In this document: piece by piece, positions 44,166-52,119 of the stretch
Position numbering within the stretch: the first letter of the stretch is position 1
How the letters are laid out: every line of letters starts with the position of its first letter
Source of the DNA: Paraspadella gotoi
Lineage: Eukaryota; Chaetognatha
DNA: 64,000 bases
Assembly (NCBI GenBank): GCA_051294375.1
Contig: CM119264.1
Location: forward strand, 11,259,832 to 11,323,831
Reading direction: 5' to 3'
Notes under the pieces: model-generated
The model's database searches: none
What the model was told of the DNA's origin: nothing
Seen by the model: the letters and a program-made list of their open reading frames with translations, nothing else
Translations under genes and position numbers: made by a program

Positions 44166-46366
44166 CAAGAAAATAATTATTTCTAATGCAATGAAGGTCT
44201 CGTCTCGCCGCAACGACTCTCTGTGCGTGCCAGGTCAATTTTTCTCCATAAAATGTTTTTTCTTTCATCTCGTCATAAAAAAAAAAAAAAATTCATGGCG
44301 AATATGATCCGGTTGTACGTGTACCATGATCTACGTACATATTTAGTTCAAGACTTGATATGACATTTCTCCGACAAAACCAAAGTCCGAATTAACTTCT
44401 TCTTTCTGAAATTTCTTTCCTTCTTACTTAAATCGATGAAGGGGAAAGAAAACCTCCCAGTGGAAAAACAAACTCATAACGCGGAAGACGAAAGATTGGG
44501 GGAAGGCAGAAAGCAAAACAAAAAACAAAAAATCCAATTACGAGTCAACGAAAAAAAAAATAGTGCGATTAGATTTAAGAAGGAAAATAGTTTATTTTCT
44601 TCGCCTCATTTCTTATTCATGGGGATTTTTTTCTCTTTGAGTTTCTCCTCCTTTTTTCTTTCGTCTTTTGTTGGTTTTTGTTTGTGACTTCTGTTTGTGG
44701 CCAAAATACTTGGAAAGACCGACTCCCGACTACCAAATCTTTGCACCGACACCCGAAAGCAGACGCCCGACGCTCGACAACAGACGCCCGTTGCCCGACG
44801 AGTTCTTTTTCTCGTTCCATCATCGTCGCCATCTTCGTTGTCAACGTCAAGGTCGGAGAATGCGCGTCGACGTCGTCGCAATCATCATCGAGGGGAGAAA
44901 GTATTTGTCTAGCTCTATCGTCGTCGTCATCGTCGTCTCTACCGTCTCTATCGTCGTCTTCATCGTCGTCTTCATCGTCGTCTCTATCGTCGTCTCCATC
45001 GTCTCTAACGTCGTCTCTATCGTCTTCATCATCGTCTCTATTGTCTTCAAAGTCGTCTCTTTCGACGTCTTTATTGTCATCTCTATCGTCTCTATCATGG
45101 TCTCTATCGTCGTCTCTATCGTCTTCATCATTGTCTCTATTGTCTTCATCGTTGTCTCTATCTTTGTCTCTACCGTCTCTATCGTCATCTTCATCGTCGT
45201 CTCTATCGTCTTCATCATTGTCTCTATTGTCTTCTGCATCGTCTCTAACGTCGTCTCTATCGTCTTCATCATCGTCTCTATTGTCTTCAACGTCGTCTCT
45301 ATCGTCGTCTTTATTGTCGTCTCTATCGTCTCTATCATCGTCTCTATCGTCATATCTATCGTCTGTATCGTATTCATCATTGTCTCTATCGTCTTCATCG
45401 TCGTCTCTATCGTCCATATCGTTGTCATCTTTTCCTCGTCAATCACTAAACGGAATCTTCCTTTAAAGTAACTTATAAACGTGATACTGTGGCAGCAAGA
45501 CTTAAAGCTGCCTCACTGCTGTCCGTCCTCAGCCTCGTCTCAATGGCTGAGCAGGCTAAATCATCTCATTCCATCCGTGCGTCCCGGGTTCAATCCCTGG
45601 GTATCCCGGTTCTGGCTTAAATGTGACGGTGCCGGTATAAACATGCCAGTGACAGGAGGCGGTCACTGAGGGTCCGCAGCCCCTACGCCAGTTGGTGAGA
45701 TACCCCGCGCCCCGGGTATCACAGGCTATCCTCCCGTTGCCATAATACCAGGCAGGAGGATGTTATATCATCTCCGTATTGATCCATTAGTTAGACCGTC
45801 GTTCACAATCGTCGTCGACTTCGTCGTCGTCGTCGTTCGCTCTGGGGATGTTCGTCGTCATTTTTCAACCTGGTTTCTCGGTGTTTCGACTGACCAAACG
45901 TCCGATTCGTCGTCGTCGTCATCGTTGTGATTGTTGTCTCCGTCGTCGTTTTCGTCGTCGTCAATCGTCGTCTTCGTCGGTTGCTTGATTCTCACATATA
46001 CAGAATACAGATACTGATCCCATGACCCGAAGTCATTCCGCAAATTTGAACAGACGAAACAAGAGAATCCTAATTGTGACGAACTCGACGAATGCGGATC
46101 AAATCGATGCCAAAAGCAAGAAAACACTTGCGGTGTCCTTAAGCCCGAAACAAAGAAACAAAGAAACTTAAATTTTAACAAAACGGCGTAAAAACAATGC
46201 ATAAGTTCCGGGTGGTGCCATCAGCGAGCGACTACGGAGAACAATAACGCCCGAGTCCTCACCTGATCGGAAAGAGGGCGGCGTTCTCCTTGAGCCAGAA
46301 GCGAAGGAAAAGCGCGAACGTCACCAGCGCCGTCAAGATGAGACCGGAATTCGTCACCAAAATTCC
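10448..46366 (-). CDS. Phospholipid phosphatase-related protein (PLPPR/LPP, PAP2 superfamily), 5' exon missing
   Basis: Eleven minus-strand exons: 46366-46263, 44084-44011, 43360-43252, 29229-29150, 29007-28925, 22019-21873, 20967-20838, 19369-19244, 15000-14866, 14110-14036, 11007-10448. All phases agree; they give 540 residues plus TGA. It is a six-helix membrane protein with YPY after helix 1 (numbered from the first visible residue). PAP2 motif C1 is intact (K135-x6-R142-P143), C2 reads PSLH (176-179) instead of PSGH, and C3 has SR at 224-225 and D235 but serine 231 where the nucleophilic histidine belongs. Vertebrate PLPPRs carry asparagine there and are considered catalytically dead; active LPPs carry His. 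The cytoplasmic tail of about 280 residues has an acidic EEEEED stretch, a poly-Ala run and a Gly run, like the long tails of PLPPRs. The first exon joins at phase 0 and was not found. The ABC transporter gene sits in its largest intron. Confidence 0.9.
12489..12556 (-). mobile_element. tRNA-like sequence, probably a SINE head
   Basis: On the minus strand, GGTAGCTCATTGAG resembles a tRNA D-arm/A box, and GAGATCGATCCCC, about 40 nt on, resembles the T-arm/B box. I could not close a convincing acceptor stem, so it is more likely a tRNA-derived repeat than a tRNA gene. Confidence 0.45.
13378..13610 (+). mobile_element. tRNA-derived SINE, copy C
   Basis: It contains the B box GGGTTCAATCCC (13446-13457) and shares the tail block AAACACGCCAGTGACATGAG...GCGCCAGCT with the copies at 4200 and 45487. 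It is more diverged than the other two. Confidence 0.7.
14036..14110 (-). CDS. PLPPR tail exon
   Basis: 75 nt coding MPNGIGNDIYFPSSVGNGII then KTGK. The acceptor is TTTTTACAG and the donor GTAAGA. Both phases match the neighbouring exons. Confidence 0.75.
14866..15000 (-). CDS. PLPPR tail exon, phase-symmetric (possible cassette)
   Basis: 135 nt between a C-rich acceptor (CCAAACAATCACCACCAG) and a GTCAGT donor. It adds exactly 45 residues, including RNGNRFETESIGNNNNNNKR and DRDDPLGQEA, with phase 1 on both sides, so inclusion or skipping both keep the frame. It was detected by splice sites and phase, not by homology, so it is less certain than the helix exons. Confidence 0.6.
16977..17365. 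repeat. Mixed (CTTT)n/(CT)n pyrimidine tract
   Basis: Nearly pure pyrimidine on the plus strand over about 390 bp, with a clean CT run at about 17279-17339. Overlapping open frames of about 163 aa are artefacts of composition. Confidence 0.95.
19108..19219. repeat. (GAAA)n microsatellite beside a PLPPR donor
   Basis: About 28 units, starting 24 bp downstream (minus strand) of the donor of the helix 6 exon. It is preceded by CT runs at 19040-19104. Confidence 0.97.
19244..19369 (-). CDS. PLPPR exon: helix 6 and acidic juxtamembrane tail
   Basis: Reads SAMAIYLAVFVLQRFGEDFG then an acidic run with five consecutive Glu. The helix corresponds to the last PLPPR helix. The acceptor is CTTCCTAG and the donor GTGTGT. 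A (CTTT)n microsatellite begins 24 bp inside the intron. Confidence 0.88.
19660..19772. repeat. Imperfect GA/GACAGA repeat
   Basis: Interrupted GAGAGA and GACAGAGA units inside a PLPPR intron. Confidence 0.9.
20067..20530 (+). repeat. Diverged direct repeats beginning ATAAATCA
   Basis: Segments starting near 20067, 20187, 20240 and 20511 begin with ATAAATCA. The middle two also share CTCTCTCG-x-AATTT-x-ATCGTC. This looks like decayed tandem or SINE-like sequence in a PLPPR intron. Confidence 0.3.
20591..20650. repeat. 12-bp minisatellite, five copies
   Basis: Five units of CCTCGCCCGCCG, the last with one change, in a GC-rich patch 188 bp past the minus-strand donor of the motif C3 exon. Confidence 0.95.
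20838..22019 (-). CDS. Two PLPPR exons: motifs C2 and C3 with helices 4 and 5
   Basis: Exons 22019-21873 and 20967-20838. The first carries a cysteine-containing extracellular loop and FPSLHASLSAYAAVF, motif C2 with Gly replaced by Leu. The second carries helix 5 and SGLSRLAHHKSHGVDVAAGF, motif C3 with Ser at the nucleophile position. The join at EALK/GHGV is phase 0. Confidence 0.9.
21166..21260. repeat. (GA)n microsatellite
   Basis: GA run with three GGA interruptions in the intron between the motif C2 and C3 exons. Confidence 0.97.
23042..24111. repeat. About 1 kb of purine-rich sequence
   Basis: The plus strand is dominated by A and G. The complementary pyrimidine strand opens frames of 265 and 214 residues made of F, S, L and P, which I treat as artefacts. 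It leads directly into the left arm of the inverted repeat. Confidence 0.8.
24740..24805 (+). mobile_element. tRNA-like fragment inside the left arm
   Basis: GGTTCAATCCC (24780-24790) preceded by GGCTAGCGCACAGTCCG suggests the T arm and part of a tRNA-derived SINE. The mirror copy at about 27545-27612 has lost one G of the box. Confidence 0.45.
25501..25713. repeat. Interrupted (CT)n tract in left arm
   Basis: Pyrimidine run of about 213 bp. Its mirror image is the GA tract at 26629-26860, which differs in length and interruptions. Confidence 0.95.
26084..26263. other. Loop of the inverted repeat
   Basis: About 180 bp of unique sequence between the arms, with A-runs, T-runs and a G-run (26240-26250). 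No ORF. Confidence 0.8.
26264..28252 (-). repeat. Right arm of a large inverted repeat
   Basis: Reverse complement of 24112-26083 with scattered small differences. It ends exactly at a 25-N gap. Neither arm contains a recognisable gene. Confidence 0.9.
28253..28277. other. Assembly gap (25 N)
   Basis: Unknown bases follow a GTTGTTGTTG stretch at the end of the right arm. A run of about 19 A begins immediately after. The gap lies inside a PLPPR intron. Confidence 1.
28278..28924. other. PLPPR intron, part beyond the gap
   Basis: AT-rich with a short pyrimidine patch (28490-28560). No exon supported before the exon end at 28925. Confidence 0.6.
28925..29229 (-). CDS. Two PLPPR exons: helix 3 region with intact C1 motif
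   Basis: Exons 29229-29150 and 29007-28925 are separated by a 142-bp intron. The first codes a cysteine-rich cytoplasmic stretch (GEPCCRRCQTPLFMKRLVRF). The second codes the end of helix 3 and the K-IMTGMP-RP catalytic motif C1, followed by YFLSICK, which corresponds to the FLTVCK/FLDVCD stretch of PLPPR/LPP proteins. Confidence 0.9.
30169..30217 (+). repeat. Dispersed repeat AGATAGCTTATTTATT
   Basis: The block AGATAGCTTATTTATT...ATGGATAATTTTTA recurs at 41933-41968 and so links this site to the ATTGG-core element there. Confidence 0.55.
30340..30420 (+). mobile_element. tRNA-like SINE fragment
   Basis: GGTAACTCACCAGGCTCATG followed by CCAGGATCAAATCCC resembles the A-box and B-box order of a tRNA. 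It is flanked by A-rich sequence. Confidence 0.4.
30605..30694. repeat. (GAAA)n microsatellite
   Basis: About 22 uninterrupted GAAA units in the 14-kb PLPPR intron. Minus-strand frames across it read FLSF repeats and are artefacts. Confidence 0.97.
32089..32159. repeat. (GA)n microsatellite
   Basis: Interrupted GA run in the 14-kb PLPPR intron. Confidence 0.96.
33204..33266. repeat. (GA)n microsatellite
   Basis: Uninterrupted GA run of about 31 units in the 14-kb PLPPR intron. Confidence 0.97.
36223..36229 (-). terminator. Candidate polyadenylation signal for the ABC gene
   Basis: The minus strand reads AATAAA within TAAATAAAAGG about 365 nt after the stop codon. No obvious downstream element was checked. 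Confidence 0.3.
36591..41072 (-). CDS. ABC transporter, ABCC1/MRP1-type full transporter, intronless, 1493 aa
   Basis: ATP-driven efflux pump for organic anions and conjugates in the plasma membrane (family role). A single uninterrupted frame from ATG 41072 (context AACGATGG) to TGA. The order is long-MRP: TMD0 with about five helices (residues 1 to about 215, starting with an FCG...FWD N-terminus like MRP1), a linker, TMD1 beginning near SRLTFFWLTPLLWRGFKKPL (about 230), NBD1, TMD2 from about 910, NBD2. NBD1: Walker A GRVGSGKS (about 680), signature LSGGQKLRVSLARA (about 765), Walker B LYLLDD with Asp after the Walker Asp, the usual degenerate ABCC NBD1. NBD2: Walker A GRTGAGKS (about 1290), signature LSVGQRQLVCLARA, Walker B ILVLDE with the catalytic Glu, then the H-loop AHR. 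Length fits the family (about 1500). It lies within a PLPPR intron on the same strand. An intronless form is unusual for this family and suggests an old retrocopy or intron loss. Confidence 0.95.
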   Translation of the reverse strand: MASLENATIYFGDFCGASPFWDQRVSWYTSSPDLTLCFLDTIPTWVPSIFLLFALPLFLKKLIAKISKYSMKQDGNSRCHYWLKQMVIGLATAITLAELALVVEGASSSASSTASSIFYASAAPLVNRSMLVVSLIIVAVLTRLSRYSSSASAVVLSFWLLHFLGQLLRLQHYARANLGSVPFLEEVLEKKILVTVSLMTIMSFVSLSVNLCQSWNLTGSSFDSASALSRLTFFWLTPLLWRGFKKPLDNQDLEELPKELQIEQIMTKFYEEYFKNSHKDPSAAGDNKKNDSEVKFDNCKNISSVNRILLWRHIQTLFFLSFLRIIFILNELGKPLILGWLLNHLSIRPTEGFDSKERESEWYWKGAFYVALIFVLAFTLPYCINQFWLLNRILSLKVQSILTIAIFDKSLRLTSAASQAKPVGEIVNLMSVDARKFFDGLELFIIGIFTPLHILLGTWIIYSQVGVSVFAGLAVFVVFLPICILIGNKTKTLQEKHMEFKDERVKKISEVLNSIKILKFYAWEGSFIDQINQIRDSEVKMYRVQLLWHGFIKFFIVATPIFLIIVLFSVFVLLDDRILTAKRAFVTLSVLHNIRVPLWVLPMSLISSIHMFVSGKRIDAFLVSEEFQFDSAIHQHAKDIAVNVTDASFAWNKNDEPFLKSLNFKVKNGQMIAIVGRVGSGKSALLKAILGEIHRVQGIVRILKKVSYVSQQPWIQNGTIKDNILFGKPLDAKKYHSVITACALQLDLKTLPASDDTEIGDRGINLSGGQKLRVSLARAIYADADLYLLDDPLSAVDAHVGKHIYDKVLSFEGLLGTKSRIIVTNVLNYLPAMDNILFLEDGRILEKGKYADLIGGNGYFSQYVKNFRNQLNEKKYTAKDQLDINQSNQPSLEEKTTEGDGKLIQDEERQHGFVSFQMFIAYLASSGKFVTIMMFLSFIVARVLEMTSNFQLSKWTDEIQNRKNSTVLTVVNSHNLSIYVGVGLGASVLIFIAIRFHIYSSIGASRRLHEYLVKRVLSCPLTFFDITPLGRIMNRFSVDMDGIDVKIPEILFLFYNTVIFLIGTPIVIAIVKPWFLVPAPFFLGLFFIVQRFSISSTRQLRRIESITRSPIFSLFAETLQGLVVIRAFGKQNHFKEEIRRRVKENLKSAFLMWTVDEWMTFVIEQLASPIILFSTLSTILDTSTTVSDAGLTIAYAVTFVHIMTHVVRKSSEMENEFVAVERVREYSTLPVEAPWRNDRSDSLKNIWPDQGDILFKNYNVKYRENLELVLKNINLRITGGQRIGVVGRTGAGKSSLTLALFRILEAASGSIVIDGEDTQNLGLHDLRSKISIIPQDPIIFSGSLRMNLDPFNLHADEELWRVLTLSHLKDFISSLPEGLSHQCAESGENLSVGQRQLVCLARALLRDSEILVLDEATAAVDVRTDELIQKTIAKEFGGATVLTIAHRINTILDYDKVIVMHQGEVIEFEDPSILIEDETSVFYGLAKDAGVVL
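41443..41643. repeat. Inverted repeat with 46-bp arms, upstream of the ABC gene
   Basis: Arms 41443-41488 and 41598-41643 are exact reverse complements across a 109-bp spacer. The arms start with tandem GCAATTGA units. Confidence 0.85.
41639..41737. repeat. 99-bp near-perfect palindrome overlapping the previous inverted repeat
   Basis: Arms 41639-41687 and 41689-41737 pair with about three mismatches around a single central base (CTCG-G-CGAG). It abuts and slightly overlaps the inverted repeat at 41443-41643. Confidence 0.85.
41933..41990 (-). repeat. Dispersed element copy with ATTGGTTGTACCAAT core
   Basis: Its reverse complement shares 24 bp exactly with 2845-2868. Its other half matches the block at 30169-30217. 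Confidence 0.55.
43252..43360 (-). CDS. PLPPR exon: transmembrane helix 2
   Basis: Reads LPYELLYILSLASPLALVFL then GEMALWTFSSLRRDK, matching helix 2 and the GE motif at its end in LPP/PLPPR proteins. Its start phase matches the exon at 44011, and its end phase matches the exon starting at 29229 across a 14-kb intron. Confidence 0.85.
43361..44010. other. PLPPR intron between loop 1 and helix 2 exons
   Basis: AT-rich intron of 650 bp. GAAATTTGCTCGAACTGCAACATCAGATAGAAAAATA is present as roughly three tandem copies at about 43680-43800. Nothing else recognised. Confidence 0.55.
44011..44084 (-). CDS. PLPPR exon: extracellular loop 1
   Basis: Reads EFHFNCKDPDLSYPYSPRSD, the family's F-x-C-x-D-x5-YPY segment. 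On the coding strand the acceptor is preceded by a (CT)n microsatellite (44094-44161 on plus), then TTTCATGCAG, so again a microsatellite supplies the pyrimidine tract. Confidence 0.85.
44094..44161. repeat. (GA)n tract beside a PLPPR acceptor
   Basis: On the coding (minus) strand this is a CT tract ending nine bases before the exon start at 44084. It forms the pyrimidine tract of that acceptor. Confidence 0.95.
44911..45431. repeat. GTCTCTATCGTC-type satellite with 240-bp higher-order period
   Basis: Imperfect 12-bp units. The 60 bases at 45001 and at 45241 are identical except for one base, showing a 240-bp higher-order repeat. Because the unit is a multiple of three, frames on both strands stay open (about 266 aa each); I do not call them genes. 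Confidence 0.85.
45487..45745 (+). mobile_element. tRNA-derived SINE, copy B (best preserved)
   Basis: It has an A-box-like TGGCTGAGCAGG (45544-45555) and a B box GGGTTCAATCCC (45586-45597), spaced as in a tRNA with a normal or slightly long variable arm. A family-specific body of about 150 bp shared with 4200-4478 follows. Confidence 0.8.
46263..46366 (-). CDS. PLPPR exon: transmembrane helix 1 (first exon recognised)
   Basis: It codes GILVTNSGLILTALVTFALF and the following RFWLKENAALFPI, matching the first helix and start of extracellular loop 1 of LPP/PLPPR proteins. The acceptor is T/C-rich (TCGTCCCCCGCAG) and the donor GTGAGG. It starts at phase 0, so an upstream exon must supply the initiator. 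Confidence 0.85.
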
Positions 46367-46680
46367 CTGCGGGGGACGAGACGAAAAAAAAAAAAGATTA
46401 GCGGGCCGGAGTAGATCCTGTCGGTTGGGGGCTCAAACTCGATGTCGCGGAAACAAAAGCCACCTGCGCTGATTTTTTTTTTTTGGTTTTACCTTCGTTA
46501 GCCTTCTTCACCTTTTTCTCTCTTTTTCTTTTTTTTTTTTGGTTTCTTTGCGAAAAAACAGGTGGCAGTTTTTTTTTAATGTGTTAAGATTGACTACTGC
46601 CTACTGGCTAGACGAAGATGCTCTTGCGGTGAGAAGTTGTATTTTATTTCTTTTTTAGTTTTTTTAGATTAATATAACAG

Positions 46681-46739
<59 letters not shown>

Positions 46740-48686
46740 TTGTTTTGATTTTTTCTGGCGAAATTCCCTCCAAGCGACGCCATCCGCGTTTCTCTTCTTC
46801 CACCTGTTCTTCTCACCGCAAAACAGAATAAAAAGTCGCATGTTGGCGTCGCAACCAAGAGAGAGAGAGAGAGAGAGAGCGAGAGAGCGAGAGAGAGAGA
46901 GTAAATAAAAGAACAAAACTCTTAGTACTACTAAAACGTTTCAGGTCAATCAGCCCTTTCAATTTCTTAACAACATTCTTTTCCAAATCGAATAAATTAT
47001 TTTTATTTATATATTTATTTATTTTAATATTAATTTTTAGTTTGTAATTATTTTTAGTTTTATTTTATTTATTTAATGAAATTTTTTTTACAAACAAGAA
47101 TTTTTAACGACTCCATATTTTCAAAATGTCCGCCATATTAAAAAATCGTCCCGACTTTGATGGACGTCGACGAAATCTGTCTCCAACGCTGCGTCGCTGC
47201 GGTTGACGTCGACGCGTCGCTGACCAATAAATCCGCGAAGGTCGCTAGAGGGAGAAAGGAGGGGAAGTGAGAGAAGGAGAGAGGCCAGAGGGTGCTTGGA
47301 AATGATTAGAGTTTTAGACGAGAAGCTGTTGGGCTAGAGGGAAGTTGATTGCACCGAGAATGAAAACGGGGATCTGAAAATTCTATGATAAATCTTAAAA
47401 GAAAAGAGAATTAATGAAAAAAAAAAAGGATGGAATCGATGAGGCTTCGTCAAAGTGGCAGCGATAACCAAGCTTGACAGTGAACTGACATTTGTCAGCA
47501 CATTAAGCGGATGTCGTCACGACTGGCTGATGTTAAAGATTATTTTTAGACCTTGGAACGTGATTGAAAGAGAGTGGCATCGACGCCACCACTTCCGACA
47601 TTAGCGTTGCTTCCGGATTGAGGTGCAGCAGCGACAACGAGGTGCTTAGAATAATGGGCGTGGAGTTCCTGCCACAGACTCTTAGCTCGAGGCTCGAGAC
47701 TTTTTTTTTCGCGCCAAAGAAACTCGAAGACAAAATTGGGCTTTCGCTTCAAAACATTGGTTTCTTCCTCAACCGCTGAAACGAACGCAACCACAACCTT
47801 CATAACCGGCGTCACCACCACGACACCCACAAAACGCTTCTGACGCCGGAAAGACCACAATCAGCGTAACCGCAGCAGTCCCAACTACTGTTACAATTAA
47901 AGTCACAACGGACGCAGCCAACACAACCGCAACAACCACCACAATCGCATTTGAAAATTTATCCTGAAAAACGGGGCTTTTCTCTCCTGAGATTCGAGGC
48001 TGCGATTCTTTTCAATTCGCGGAAATTATCGTTTTGCGTCGAAGTTTCGCTGATGCTCATTTTTTCTTTGAAGAATCGAAACGCAAAAGCTGAATTTTGA
48101 TTACGTGTATATTTTTTCAGTTATTATTAAAAACTAAAAAGGAAATTTTTTTTAAAAAAACCAGATGTATTTGTATGTAAATTTTTAAAACATTTTTTAA
48201 TTGTTTGTTGTGGAATAAATTATAAAAAAAAAAGTTATTCGTCATTCAGGCTGAAAGAGTTTTTACTTTTCTTTTCTTCGCTCAGCGTTTCTTTCCCTTT
48301 TCTAAAATCCTCGGGAATCAAAGATGATCCACTTTTCTTTTGCTTCGCTCCGAGTTAAGACGCACCTGGCAGCACCTGGCGGCACCTGTTGCCGCGCTCG
48401 CATTTGCGACGCGGCACATACGTGACAATACGGCTCAGTATCGTCCAGGCGCGATGAGACGACAAACAAACTCTACTCTATGATAATGTTTGTTCGTCGT
48501 TCGCCGTTCGCCGTTCGCCCTTTGCCATTCGCCGTTCGCCCTTTGCCATTCGCCGTTCTAACAACTAGCAGCTTTTCTCAAGGCGCAACTTCCGTTTTTC
48601 GGCGTGAAACCGAAGAAAAATTTGCGGCGATAATTTTTCCGCTGATTCTGTGAAAAAATCCCGCGAGGGACAGAGAAGTAAAAAAA

Positions 48687-48755
<69 letters not shown>

Positions 48756-48903
48756 AGGGAGGTATACTGAAGGAATGATGGAGAGAAGAAAGAATTTTTT
48801 TATTTATGGTAACTATGAAATCCGCGTTATCTTTTAGCGAGAAAAAATCGAATGTATGGAAACGAGGTTATCCTTTTTGCAAGATGAGAGTGAGAGAGAG
48901 AGA

Positions 48904-48940
<37 letters not shown>

Positions 48941-49091
48941 AGAGACAGGAGAGGAGAGAGTTAGTATCTGTAAAACAAAAACAAACAAAAAGCTAAGTGA
49001 AAATGGTGAGAATACTTCATGATACAAGTAGAAACTTCCAAAGTGTTTGCCAAGACGAGGTCAGCAATAGAGAGAGAGTGTTTGAGGAGAG

Positions 49092-49127
<36 letters not shown>

Positions 49128-50130
49128 AAGAAAGGAGAACTAGCGCGGGGAGAGACCAAAGATCAAAGGCAGTAGAAGACATTTCCGGAATTCGATGATT
49201 GCGTTCGAATTTCGCGCCTATTTTTTTAGCGGCGTCTCGCTTCTCCAAATTAGTTATACAAATTCCAGTACAAAGACGCATTTTTTGGGGCGTTTCTCAT
49301 TTTTTCCCCGTTTTTCCTTTGAAGATTTTTAAAGCGAAAAAAGATTAGTCGAGCTCGCTTGGCGGGGGATGGGAAGGGGGGAGCACACTCACGACGAAAT
49401 CTGCTTTCTTCTTCATGCAAAATTTATCTCTGCTTCGTTCGATAAGCAAAAAAGAAGAAAAAAGGGGAGAAAAAGAAGAAAAATCCGCACGTTCTCTTCC
49501 TTCTTTTATAATTCACTTATCGAGGCTCCTCTCCGCAACTTCGCATGAGGGGTGACATCCCTTCTCTCACCCCGTTGTTTCACCTTTCACCTTTCACTTG
49601 TAATTTCACCGTAGCGATTCTTATAAAAATTGTCAACTCTCTAGCCAAACCTTAGAACTTTTTAGTATTCAGATTGACATACCTTCTCAGCCAATTCTCC
49701 ATATGCTACTGCACCACTCCGATATTATCTCTTTCATCTCAGCTCCTAAATAACGTTTCCCTTGACTCGTCTCGCTCTCACTAATCTAGATATCCTCTTC
49801 CCCGATAACCCTTTTCCCCCGTCTCACCTTCGTCCGGGCGACTTCTTTATTTTTGTTTATTCCTAACCCCTTTAACCGCGGGACCATTTTTCTCTTTGTT
49901 TGTTCCTTACCCCGTTTGTTTTTGAGCTGGAGCTTGTTTGTTTCTTCAGTCTCGTGATCTCACGGAACCATCTTCGACGACTTCTCCCGTCGCGCGCGGT
50001 TCTTGGGTTTTTTAAACTCAATGCGTTTTAAGCAAAGTATAAAAGACTCATTCTCTCTCCACCCAAAAAAATCTCTCTTCTGACGCCGACGGAAATAAAA
50101 GAGACGCAATCCAATAGGAATCAGCATCGA
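46367..50130. other. Region upstream of the first recognised PLPPR exon
   Basis: No exon supported. GA/CT microsatellites lie at 46685-46735, 46860-46901, 48690-48750, 48892-48960 and 49093-49126, and a TTCGCCG minisatellite at about 48490-48557. Minus-strand frames at 47546-47860 are valine-rich through GTT repeats and have no convincing splice partners. Confidence 0.5.
48490..48557. repeat. CGTTCGC-type minisatellite
   Basis: About nine units of 7 bp alternating TTCGCCG, TTCGCCC and TTTGCCA. Confidence 0.85.
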
Positions 50131-50543
50131 CGTGTCGTCACGCAATCGACGCTTTTCTTGTTCCGGGCACGCCTCCGAATTCCGGTTCCATCCTCGCGGT
50201 TCCATCGCTTCTCGCGACGTTCAAAAGACGGCCACCAATTTGTCTCTTCAGAGTCGGTTTGACATTTTCTTCTTTCTCTTCTCTCCTCCCCCCTCTTTCG
50301 CCCCCCCCTGAACTCAGAAGGATTTTTTTTCTCAATTCCTATTTTTCTTTTCATTTCTTTCCTACTTTTTTTCTTTCTTTTATTCTTTGGTTCAAGCGGC
50401 GTCGGTTGCGATCCGAAGCAATCTTTGAACCCTGGCGACACCACGGGGCGCGCCATGGGAGAAAGAAAGAAACACCATTTTCTACACATGATTTCTTCCC
50501 GTTTTTCGCCCAGAAATCCAGTCTACGGATTCGAGGAGCTGGA

Positions 50544-50546
<3 letters not shown>

Positions 50547-50584
<38 letters not shown>
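50547..50584. repeat. (CT)n microsatellite
   Basis: About 19 CT units inside a broader pyrimidine-rich region (50255-50690). Confidence 0.96.
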
Positions 50585-50587
<3 letters not shown>

Positions 50588-51300
50588 CTTTCTCTCTCGT
50601 TCCCCCTCCCTTATCTCATTTCCTTCTCCCTCATTTCTATTTCTCTCACTCTCAATCATTCTCTTTTTATCTTCTCTATAAAAATATCCGTTTCTACCTG
50701 GTACTCAACTTGGCATTCGAATCGACATTAAGATCGTCAGTCCATTTTTTCATATCAAACAGTTTTCATTTTTAATTGTCGTTTTTTACAGTAAGTAAAT
50801 TTTCTGATTAATATAATCCTTCTCTGCAACAGAGTTGGCTCTTCTTCAATTAAGGATTTAATGGAACCCCTGCTATTTTGCAACTTTAGACATTTATCGT
50901 TCTGTTTGCCTTTTTTTTTAATCAATTTTATTTTATATCTTTTTTTTAACTCGTTTTTCATTAACTTTTTTATTCTCTGAGCGACAACTGTTTTGATTTT
51001 TTTCACCGTCTCTTAAAATTACTTAGTATTTAAGTAAAAACCGAAATTTAAGTCGTAATAATTTTCTTGATTCTTGTATGGTATCAAGCTGTTATATTTT
51101 TAACTATCTTTTAAGTATATCGCTAAAGAACTTCCTCCTCCAATAAAAAACTTTTGATTCTACAAGATATTTTTAAAACTTAGCAAATAATAAATAACTC
51201 TTTTTCTCTATTCTGGTTCTTCATCTCCCTTTTTTCTGTTTAAAGACGTTTTAGTTTCGCCTTCGTTTCTATTTTCTTTTTTCTGCGACTCTTTTTTTGC

Positions 51301-51337
<37 letters not shown>

Positions 51338-51952
51338 CCTTCTCTTTCGAGAGCGCCATCTATTTCGCCTGGGAGACTTTCACTTCCTCGTTCATTTTGA
51401 ATTTAATTCCCTCGAGAGTTTCTATGGGAAAATAACAAGAAACCGTTTTTCTAATCAAACGATGAAAAAAAAAATTTTGTTTGTATTTTTTTTTTCATTA
51501 CAAAAGCCGCTAGATCAAAAAAGAAAATAAAAAAAAGAGAATTTGTGTAACACCTTTTTTTATTTTCTCTAAGATCAAAAAGAAAAGAAAAGAAAAAGAT
51601 TGTGAAAGCGAACCGTCAACGATATAACTTAAATTATAAGACGCTTTCGTCACTTCAATTCTCTAGCTTGTTCTTCTGTCTCACTCTCTCTCTATTTATT
51701 TCTCTCACATCCTCTCTATCCGTTTCCTTCCCTTTTACACATCCAAATATCACACGATTGCGAACAGATATTGATCCTTTCCCCTTATCAATTGAGGTTT
51801 AAAAAACAATGGAAAGGGTGCCTCCAGCGCTTTTCAACATTTTATTTTTATTTTTTTAATATTACATTTAGACTTAGAGAGAAAAATGGGCGGAACTGAA
51901 ACTTAGTCTTTCGTTGGCGGATTTTCTCGCTTGTTTTTCACTCTCCGAAGAG

Positions 51953-52082
<130 letters not shown>

Positions 52083-52119
52083 AAAAAAATAAGAGTGGAA
52101 AGAAACAAAAGAGAAAGAA

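Larger units (their letters stand above)
44085..46262. other. PLPPR intron between helix 1 and loop 1 exons
   Basis: Contents: GA tract (44094-44161), GTC-rich satellite (44911-45431), SINE copy B (45487-45745) and further GTC-rich patches at 45800-45990. No coding exon supported. Confidence 0.55.

Noticed and set aside
44617-45471. Open frames of about 260 aa on both strands
   Set aside because: They follow a GTC-type satellite whose unit is a multiple of three, so several frames stay open by construction.
47546-47860. Minus-strand frame considered as the missing PLPPR first exon
   Set aside because: It has no good ATG, a TGA just upstream, and a weak GTCTAA donor; the valine-rich part comes from GTT repeats.
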